Source: Candidatus Nitrosopelagicus sp. (lineage in GTDB: Archaea; Thermoproteota; Nitrososphaeria; Nitrososphaerales; Nitrosopumilaceae). From it: a stretch of DNA of 64,000 nucleotides. Of this stretch, positions 59,305 to 64,000 are shown piece after piece. The DNA lies in the NCBI GenBank assembly GCA_028345195.1, contig JAOMCX010000001.1:105411-169410 (forward strand), in the 5' to 3' direction. The notes below the pieces were generated by a model that was not told the origin of the DNA, searched no databases, and saw nothing but the letters and a program-made list of their open reading frames with translations. A program made the translations under genes and the position numbers. Position 1 is the first letter of the stretch. Each line of letters opens with the position of its first letter.

Positions 59305-60168
59305 TTGGCTCAACAATACCGTCAAATTGCAGTATCGGAACCAAAGCCATTTGTAAAATGGGTTGGAGGAAAAAGACAACTTATGCAAGTGTTGGAAGAT
59401 AATTTTCCAAAACAATTTGGCACTTACCATGAACCATTTTTGGGTGGTGGTGCTGTCATGTTCAACCTATTATCAAAAGAACCAAAATTATCTTGCAATG
59501 TCTCTGATTTCAACTCTGATCTGATATTGGGGTATGTGACAATTCGTGATAAACTTGGAAAATTAATAGAATCTTTAGAAAATCATTCAAAGAATTATCA
59601 TAAAGATTCTATTGAATATTACTATGAAGTAAGAAAGCAAGAACCAAAACAACAAATCGAAAAAGTATCGAGATTAATTTTTCTCAATAGAACTTGTTTT
59701 AATGGATTATACCGTGTTAACAAAAAAGGCAAATTCAATGTACCTCTAGGCCGATACACAAATCCGAATATCGTCAATAAAGAAAATTTAACGGCTGTAA
59801 GTAAGATTTTACAATCTAAACAAATTAAAATTTCATGTAGAGGTTTTGAAGCAGTTTTAGATGATGTTAAGAAAGGTGATCTGATATATTTTGATCCTCC
59901 ATATCAGCCAATTAGCAGTACTGCAAATTTTACTAGTTACACTCATCGAGATTTCACGGAAAAAGACCTTGAGAGACTAGTTGATTTAGCAAATCAGCTT
60001 AACTCTAAAGGTTGTCATGTGTTGATGTCCAACTCAAATTCAAAAATTGTTAAAGATTTCTTTTCAGAAAAGCATTGGTCCGTATCTGAAATTAATGCAA
60101 ATAGGGCAATCAACTCAAATTCAAAAAAGCGTACTGGACATAAGGAAATTATTATAAAAAATTATTAA
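59305..60168 (+). CDS. DNA adenine methyltransferase (Dam/D12 class), orphan
   Basis: 287 residues. The SAM-binding motif FVKWVGGKRQLM (about 17-28) and catalytic DPPYQPIS (about 197-204) define a D12-class N6-adenine methylase, with FNGLYRVNKKGKFNVPLG the target-recognition region. No restriction enzyme gene is beside it, so it is an orphan methylase. The start is TTG; no better start is seen. It lies between amoA and tRNA-Thr, which may reflect past insertion near tRNA genes. Confidence 0.92.
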   Translation: MAQQYRQIAVSEPKPFVKWVGGKRQLMQVLEDNFPKQFGTYHEPFLGGGAVMFNLLSKEPKLSCNVSDFNSDLILGYVTIRDKLGKLIESLENHSKNYHKDSIEYYYEVRKQEPKQQIEKVSRLIFLNRTCFNGLYRVNKKGKFNVPLGRYTNPNIVNKENLTAVSKILQSKQIKISCRGFEAVLDDVKKGDLIYFDPPYQPISSTANFTSYTHRDFTEKDLERLVDLANQLNSKGCHVLMSNSNSKIVKDFFSEKHWSVSEINANRAINSNSKKRTGHKEIIIKNY

Positions 60169-60169
60169 A

Positions 60170-60243
60170 AGCTTCGAGCGGGATCTGAACCCACGACCTT
60201 TACATTACCAATGTAACGCTCTACCAGACTGAGCTATCGAAGC
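60170..60243 (-). tRNA. tRNA-Thr(GGT)
   Basis: 74 bases. Acceptor GCTTCGA pairs with TCGAAGC. The anticodon stem TTACA/TGTAA encloses TTGGTAA with anticodon GGT. The T-arm CGTGGG-TTCAGAT-CCCGC has one mismatch or wobble. Discriminator T, CCA not encoded, no intron. It ends 2 bases from the methylase gene stop. Confidence 0.94.
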
Positions 60244-60363
60244 ATAAATTTTTCAATATCTGGAATCCTTATAATTCTTGATTACTTTTATCTCAACATC
60301 AACTGTTAAATTTCTCGCAAATTGTTGTTTTTCTAGTGGAGGGGTAGTCAAGCCTGGCCAAAG

Positions 60364-60383
60364 AAAGCATTATGCTTTTGGAC
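60364..60383 (+). other. Non-canonical tRNA intron in the D-arm
   Basis: CCAA (60358-60361) pairs with TTGG (60378-60381) as the central helix. The 3-base bulges AGA and ACA flank it, each cut after the second base. An inner hairpin AAGCA/TGCTT closes the intron. Cutting rejoins the exon as CCAAAG + ACGCGGGA, which restores GAC for the D-stem, the single base 26 and the normal 13-base D-loop of the sister tRNA-Leu(GAG). Confidence 0.85.
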
Positions 60384-60397
60384 ACGCGGGACTTAAG

Positions 60398-60413
60398 ATC
60401 ATAATAATGGGTG
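60398..60413 (+). other. Canonical tRNA intron at position 37/38
   Basis: The 16-base intron sits after G37. The central helix is CTTA (60392-60395) with TGGG (60408-60411), using two G-U pairs, with bulges AGA and TGA. The anticodon stem serves as the outer helix. Removal gives a standard 7-base loop. Confidence 0.85.
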
Positions 60414-60460
60414 ATCCCGTCTCTCAGGAGTTCGAGGGTTCGAATCCCTCCCCCTCCACT

Positions 60461-60847
60461 TTATCTATTATTTCTGAGACCTTTGGAATTTAATTTCTCA
60501 TAAATTTCTGGTATTGACCATGCATAGCCAATACAGTGACAATCTTTTGCCTCACATAATTCACAATACAATTCTCCTCTTTGAAGAACAATTTCTGCAA
60601 TTCTATTTTGAATATTATTTTTTAGAATTACTCTATCATCCTCAATTGACATTAATTCTAATTTTGGTGCATATTTTGCAAATGTCTTATCTTTTAGCAT
60701 TGAACCCTCTAACATGTATGTAATATAGCCGGCGAAACTATTCACGCCTTTCATAGTTAGTTTATCTTTATTTTTTTCGTAAACATCAAAGAACTTTTCA
60801 TAAACTGTTTCTGAAATTGTTATTGATTTGAATCCTGGTTTTGGCAT
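60461..60847 (-). CDS. Protein with C-terminal Cys cluster
   Basis: About 128 residues. The N-terminal ~75 (FKSITISETVYEKFFDVYEK) resemble a ribbon-helix-helix or CopG-like helical region. The C-terminal part has CELCEAKDCHC (about 95-105), a compact four-Cys motif with one His that could bind zinc or iron-sulfur. The start is the ATG at 60847. A TATA-like TTATATATT lies at about 60880-60888. A DNA-binding regulator with a metal centre is a reasonable guess. Confidence 0.68.
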   Translation of the reverse strand: MPKPGFKSITISETVYEKFFDVYEKNKDKLTMKGVNSFAGYITYMLEGSMLKDKTFAKYAPKLELMSIEDDRVILKNNIQNRIAEIVLQRGELYCELCEAKDCHCIGYAWSIPEIYEKLNSKGLRNNR

Positions 60848-60974
60848 TTTACTTTCTCTTACCGTACTTTCAAGTACCAATATATAATGTTTTATCCATC
60901 AAATTTGTTACCTTATGCGTAAATCATTTTTTATTATAATTAGACTTTATACGATAGGTATCTAGTATTTTCAT

Positions 60975-61865
60975 ATGGCTCGTGGTTACGATGAGACTGA
61001 AGTAAAATTCCGTTTGATAAAACTTCTTCATTCATCAAAATCTGGAATATCTGGAGTTGAAATTTCTGAGAAGCTAAAGATTAATCGTATAACAATGTCC
61101 AAATATTTGAATAAATTTGCAGCAGAAGGTACTATTACACAGCAAAGTATTGGAAATCTGAACCTATGGTTCGTCGATGATGATATTGAACAATTAAATT
61201 TTCCTGACGATTATTTTTTGGCACAAGAAAAATTTGCTTCACATGTAATTGATTGTACTGAAAAACCTGCTTACAATTTGATAAAAAATTGTATTAATTC
61301 TAAAGCAAAAATGGATAAAATCGTCACTGAGATAATTCTTCCAACAATTCCTCAAGTACAAAAATTGTTTGATGATGGAAAAATTGGAAAATCTGAAGAA
61401 CAATTGATGACTGGAATAATCTCAAATTCTGTCCAAATGATCACTCACCATTCAAGTCATTCTGAATCTGGAAAAAATATAATAATATTATCCGCTGATT
61501 CTGAGTCTTCGTTAATTTCTGAATCTGCAGGAGCTGCATTTCGTTCTCAAAATTGGAACGTATTTTCTATTGGTGATATGTCGTCATCAATTGATGTTCT
61601 GTTTGATCTTGAACTTAGAAAATTGCTTTCAAAAACTTGGAAATCAAAAGAAGGTGTAATGATAATTCTTGTATTTTCTCAAACTGAAGAAGGTTTGAAA
61701 TTCATCTCTGATTCATTTTATTCTGTAAAGGAAAAATCTGAGAATAATTTGTTTATTGTGTTATCTGGAAAAACTGGGAAAAAAGTCAAAATTAAAGGAG
61801 ATTTGTCATCTCCAAAACTTGAAGATATTCTTCAATGGTCTAATACAAAATATGAAAATATATAG
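60975..61865 (+). CDS. Winged-helix transcriptional regulator with unknown C-terminal domain
   Basis: 296 residues. The N-terminal ~70 form a winged helix (GISGVEISEKLKINRITMSK, then YLNKFAAEGTITQQS), the DNA-binding part. The rest has a helical middle, then an alpha/beta region with IIILSADSESSLISESAGAA and GVMIILVFSQTEEGLKFI, Rossmann-like, perhaps a ligand or cobalamin-like binding module without the expected His. The sensing function is not clear. Monocistronic. The nearest neighbour downstream is tRNA-Ile, convergent. Confidence 0.78.
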   Translation: MARGYDETEVKFRLIKLLHSSKSGISGVEISEKLKINRITMSKYLNKFAAEGTITQQSIGNLNLWFVDDDIEQLNFPDDYFLAQEKFASHVIDCTEKPAYNLIKNCINSKAKMDKIVTEIILPTIPQVQKLFDDGKIGKSEEQLMTGIISNSVQMITHHSSHSESGKNIIILSADSESSLISESAGAAFRSQNWNVFSIGDMSSSIDVLFDLELRKLLSKTWKSKEGVMIILVFSQTEEGLKFISDSFYSVKEKSENNLFIVLSGKTGKKVKIKGDLSSPKLEDILQWSNTKYENI

Positions 61866-61873
61866 TAAATTAA

Positions 61874-61948
61874 TGGGCCCGATGAGATTCGAACTCATGG
61901 CCTTTCGATTATCAGTCGAACGCTCTAGCCAAGCTGAGCTACGAGCCC
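61874..61948 (-). tRNA. tRNA-Ile(GAT)
   Basis: 75 bases. Acceptor GGGCTCG pairs with CGGGCCC (one G-T). The anticodon stem TTCGA/TCGAA encloses CTGATAA with anticodon GAT. The T-arm is ATGAG-TTCGAAT-CTCAT. Discriminator A, CCA not encoded, no intron. Confidence 0.95.
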
Positions 61949-61974
61949 TCGAAAATTTTCGAGGATTTGGTCAT

Positions 61975-62532
61975 TTAAGTTTGCTGTTCTTTCCACTTGA
62001 TTGAGCATCCGATTGAAGGGTCAAAATCTTTTTCAATTTTTTGCCCCTCTAAGAATTTCTGAATATTGTTTATCATCACTTTTTCACTTACTTCTGCTTC
62101 TGGACTCATGGCATCATCAATTCGTCCATGAAAAATTAATTTTTTATCTGAGTCAAACAAGAATGGATCTGGTGTACATACTGCTCCATATTTTTTTGCG
62201 ATTTCTTGGGTCTCATCGACTAGATAGTCGATCTCTAGTCCTTTCTCTTTAGCAACAGCTTTCATACTATCAAAATCGTCATCTGGATATTTTACGGAAT
62301 CATTACTGTTAATGCCCACAATTGAAATATTATCTTTGAATTTATCCTGTAGTTCTTTAATTGCATCGATTTTTGCTTTTACGAATGGACAATGATTACA
62401 CATGAAAATTACCAATAATCCTTTTTTTGAATAATCATTTAGAGAATGCATGTTATCATCAATTCCTTTAAGATTGAATTCTGGTGCACTGTCGCCAGTT
62501 TTTAATGAAATAACTGATTCTAACTTAACCAT
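61975..62532 (-). CDS. Thioredoxin-fold redoxin (AhpC/TSA-like)
   Basis: About 185 residues: SVISLKTGDSAPEFNLKGID is the redoxin N-terminus, and FMCNHCPFVKAKIDAIKELQ holds the CxxC (CNHC) active site. VGINSNDSVKYPDDDFDSMK and YGAVCTPDPFLFDSDKKLIF follow, typical of the thioredoxin family subgroup with two Cys. I start at the Met at 62532 (MVKLESV), which is ~26 bases after a TATA-like CTTTTTATT. A longer frame to 62589 is also open. Confidence 0.86.
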   Translation of the reverse strand: MVKLESVISLKTGDSAPEFNLKGIDDNMHSLNDYSKKGLLVIFMCNHCPFVKAKIDAIKELQDKFKDNISIVGINSNDSVKYPDDDFDSMKAVAKEKGLEIDYLVDETQEIAKKYGAVCTPDPFLFDSDKKLIFHGRIDDAMSPEAEVSEKVMINNIQKFLEGQKIEKDFDPSIGCSIKWKEQQT

Positions 62533-62620
62533 AAAAAAATCAATTTCTATAAGAAATAAAAAGATTTCAGATATTCTAAAAGACAACAATTAAACTCTCA
62601 CAATTATTCAAGCAGTTAAT

Positions 62621-62697
62621 GGGCTTGTAGTTTAGACTGGTAGAATACTCGCCTTGCACGCGAGGGGTCAGGGGTTCAAATCCCCTCGAGTCCACCA
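62621..62697 (+). tRNA. tRNA-Ala(TGC)
   Basis: 77 bases including encoded CCA (62695-62697). Acceptor GGGCTTG pairs with CGAGTCC, with the G3-U70 pair that identifies tRNA-Ala. The anticodon stem CTCGC/GCGAG encloses CTTGCAC with anticodon TGC. The T-arm is AGGGG-TTCAAAT-CCCCT. No intron. It is the only tRNA here with an encoded CCA. Confidence 0.95.
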
Positions 62698-62772
62698 TTT
62701 TTTATTAATCGATCATTTTCGAATATCGAACATGAAGGTGGATTTAAATATCATTGATATGAGAAATTTACT

Positions 62773-62880
62773 ATGGCAGGTTATGAAGCCTCAATAGCAG
62801 TTTGGATTCCACTAATTGTTGGTCTAGCACCGGGACTAGTTTACTGGTTCGCAATTACTGGAATGAAGAAAAGAAGATAA
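62773..62880 (+). CDS. 35-residue single-helix membrane protein
   Basis: Reads ATG 62773 to TAA 62880. One membrane helix (AVWIPLIVGLAPGLVYWFAI, about 9-28) and a basic end (GMKKRR). A TATA box TTAAATAT (about 62745-62752) is ~25 bases upstream, so it is an independent leaderless gene. Function unknown. The size and promoter quality suggest a small subunit of a membrane complex. Confidence 0.6.
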   Translation: MAGYEASIAVWIPLIVGLAPGLVYWFAITGMKKRR

Positions 62881-62996
62881 TCTTCTATCAAATCTTTTTA
62901 CTTATTTTATTTTTCTTTAATTCAATATTATTTGATAAATCCTAATTTTTTACAGAATCCGAGAGTTTATGTTAAACAAAACCATCCCTATACGTG

Positions 62997-63461
62997 ATGT
63001 TTAACATAACTGCATTAGGTGGTACTTTTGATATCATTCATGTCGGCCATATCGAATTAATCCAAAAAGCAGTATCTATTTCTGATAAAATAATAATTGG
63101 TCTAACATCTGACGCTTTTATTTCAAAGAATGATAAAAAGATCATAAATAATTTTGAACAGAGATCTGAAAATCTAGAAAAAATAATTCATGAAAAATTC
63201 CCTGATTGTTCTTTTGAGATTGCAAAATTAGATGATGATTTTGGTCCTGCAGTAATTCAAGGAGATGTTGATGCTTTGGTAGTAAGTGAAGAAACCAGCA
63301 AAAAAGGTGCTATTTTGAATGCTTTACGCAAAGAACGAAAACTTGACCCTGTCGAAATCATCATTATTCCTATGAAAATGGCATCTGACGGAAATAGAAT
63401 CTCATCTACACGTATACGAAATTCTGAAATTGATAGTTCTGGAAATATCTTAGTTGACTAA
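62997..63461 (+). CDS. coaD: Phosphopantetheine adenylyltransferase, archaeal type
   Basis: 154 residues of the nucleotidyltransferase fold: ALGGTFDIIHVGHIELIQKA (T/HxGH, about 6-25) is the ATP site, and NRISSTRIRNSEID near the C-terminus is the second ATP-binding segment (ISSTRIR). It converts phosphopantetheine to dephospho-CoA. I start at the ATG 62997, one codon after a GTG at 62994; a TATA-like GTTTATGTTAAA lies about 30 bases upstream. Confidence 0.88.
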   Translation: MFNITALGGTFDIIHVGHIELIQKAVSISDKIIIGLTSDAFISKNDKKIINNFEQRSENLEKIIHEKFPDCSFEIAKLDDDFGPAVIQGDVDALVVSEETSKKGAILNALRKERKLDPVEIIIIPMKMASDGNRISSTRIRNSEIDSSGNILVD

Positions 63462-63516
63462 TCGCTGTTCATAAATTGAGTAATCCTGATAAAACAAAAA
63501 TTTTCGATATTTTATA

Positions 63517-63846
63517 ATGTCAATAATTCATCCATTATTACAAAAATTGCAGAATGATGTTCAGCAATTACAAAAAGGACTACAACCAGATCATCTGTCT
63601 TTTTGGTATCAGAAAATTATTGTTGATACGAAAGAAATGGCTCCTCCATGGTTACAAGATAAAATTAATGTAAAACAAGATCCAATTTTACCAATGAAAT
63701 TCAATCTTGATATTTCCAAAAGAGCAGTTAGATATTTTATGATTGCAGTTGAAAATAATTTGCCACAAATGCCTTACTCCACACAGCTTTATTTTTTGAA
63801 AGTCCAAGAAATATTAGGTTTTGAAATGGATAAATCGTTAGTTTAG
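63517..63846 (+). CDS. Uncharacterised 109-residue protein
   Basis: A soluble, mostly helical protein that I do not recognise: an N-terminal helix (HPLLQKLQNDVQQLQKGLQP), a central segment with EMAPPWLQDKINVKQDP, and a C-terminal helix region. No Cys, no membrane segment. Its end overlaps the partial reverse gene by 9 bases. A TATA-like TTTTCGATATTTTAT precedes the ATG. Confidence 0.62.
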   Translation: MSIIHPLLQKLQNDVQQLQKGLQPDHLSFWYQKIIVDTKEMAPPWLQDKINVKQDPILPMKFNLDISKRAVRYFMIAVENNLPQMPYSTQLYFLKVQEILGFEMDKSLV

Positions 63847-64000
63847 ATTTTCTTTAACAATTTCTACAAATTCCTCATTTGTTGAGGTATCGATAATTTT
63901 GGCTTTTTTCTCAATAACTGATTGCATGAAATCTGTAAATCTAGAAACTTGTTCTTTATCTTTTAACACTAAACTGTGTACAGATTTGTCTTTTATAGAA
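63838..64000 (-). CDS. C-terminal part of a reverse-strand gene (partial)
   Basis: An open frame of 53 codons ending TAA at 63838 on the reverse strand runs off the window edge. The residues (VSRFTDFMQSVIEKKAKIID, ending EIVKENLN) look like helix-strand-helix. Too short for a family call. No frameshift or internal stop is seen. Confidence 0.6.
   Translation of the reverse strand, partial: SIKDKSVHSLVLKDKEQVSRFTDFMQSVIEKKAKIIDTSTNEEFVEIVKENLN

Larger units (their letters stand above)
60338..60458 (+). tRNA. tRNA-Leu(TAA) with two introns
   Basis: The genomic span is 121 bases: 85 mature plus introns at 60364-60383 (20 bases) and 60398-60413 (16 bases). Acceptor GGAGGGG pairs with CCCCTCC, and the T-arm is GAGGG-TTCGAAT-CCCTC. 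The anticodon stem CGGGA/TCCCG with loop CTTAAGA (anticodon TAA) is complete only after removal of the second intron (canonical site 37/38). The D-stem GTC/GAC forms only if the first intron, between positions 23 and 24, is removed. Each intron shows bulge-helix-bulge pairing. Discriminator A. Confidence 0.9.

Noticed and set aside
60170-62697. Four tRNA genes around small unknown genes as a possible integrated element
   Set aside because: No integrase, no att-like duplicated tRNA end and no composition shift seen; ordinary spacing.

Overview
The window comes from an AT-rich (roughly one-third G+C by eye) ammonia-oxidising archaeon of the Nitrosopumilus type (Thaumarchaeota/Nitrososphaerota, group I.1a). 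Diagnostic features are the amoB / amoC-amoX-amoA locus, an unsplit RNA polymerase subunit A gene, PEFG-CTERM surface proteins, archaeal-type information genes and pervasive leaderless genes with a TATA box about 26 bases before the start codon. No CRISPR array, insertion sequence or prophage was seen, and no gene-free stretch exceeds 300 bases.

Layout. 0-4.4 kb: small housekeeping genes, FAH-family hydrolase, glutamyl-tRNA synthetase and a NikR-like metal regulator. 4.4-9.4 kb: a divergent metal-uptake operon with a structured leader RNA, a binding protein carrying a large His/Asp-rich insertion, two tiny proteins, ATPase, permease and a TPR protein with an Asp-His tail. 9.4-14.9 kb: one long reverse-strand operon rpoN-eno-rps2-mvk-ipk-idi-idsA joining transcription, translation and isoprenoid (membrane lipid) synthesis. 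14.9-21.1 kb: tRNA-Leu(GAG), a translin-like protein, NAD(P)HX epimerase, a metallo-beta-lactamase enzyme, a CobT-like protein, GlmS, uS4 and uS13. 21-25.8 kb: a two-domain multicopper oxidase overlapping a ZIP transporter behind paired palindromic operators, then a secreted Ig-like protein. 26-31.5 kb: a B12-binding radical SAM enzyme, malate dehydrogenase, and LarB, LarC and LarE for the nickel-pincer cofactor. 31.5-34.1 kb: three tandem PEFG-CTERM surface proteins. 34.2-41.7 kb: rpoH-rpoB-rpoA. 41.7-49.9 kb: small proteins, several tiny zinc proteins, PAC2 protein, a MoxR-VWA-CWC operon and geranylgeranyl reductase. 50-54.4 kb: the archaeal cluster rps15-recJ-like-pcc1-serS-rps3ae-COG1325. 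54.5-59.1 kb: the ammonia monooxygenase region with two small membrane proteins that may be its accessory subunits. 59.3-64 kb: an orphan adenine methylase, four tRNA genes, regulators and coaD.

The genes connect around three themes: energy metabolism (AMO plus copper proteins), tetraether lipid synthesis (mevalonate pathway end, prenyl synthase, GGR, and possibly the radical SAM enzyme), and metal handling (uptake locus, ZIP, Lar genes, many small Cys/His proteins). The points most worth following up are the structured leader and the rebuilt binding protein of the metal-uptake locus, a tRNA-Leu(UAA) with two introns (one inside the D-arm), two further candidate structured RNAs, and the amo-linked small membrane proteins. 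All assignments are from reading the sequence; no database search was run.
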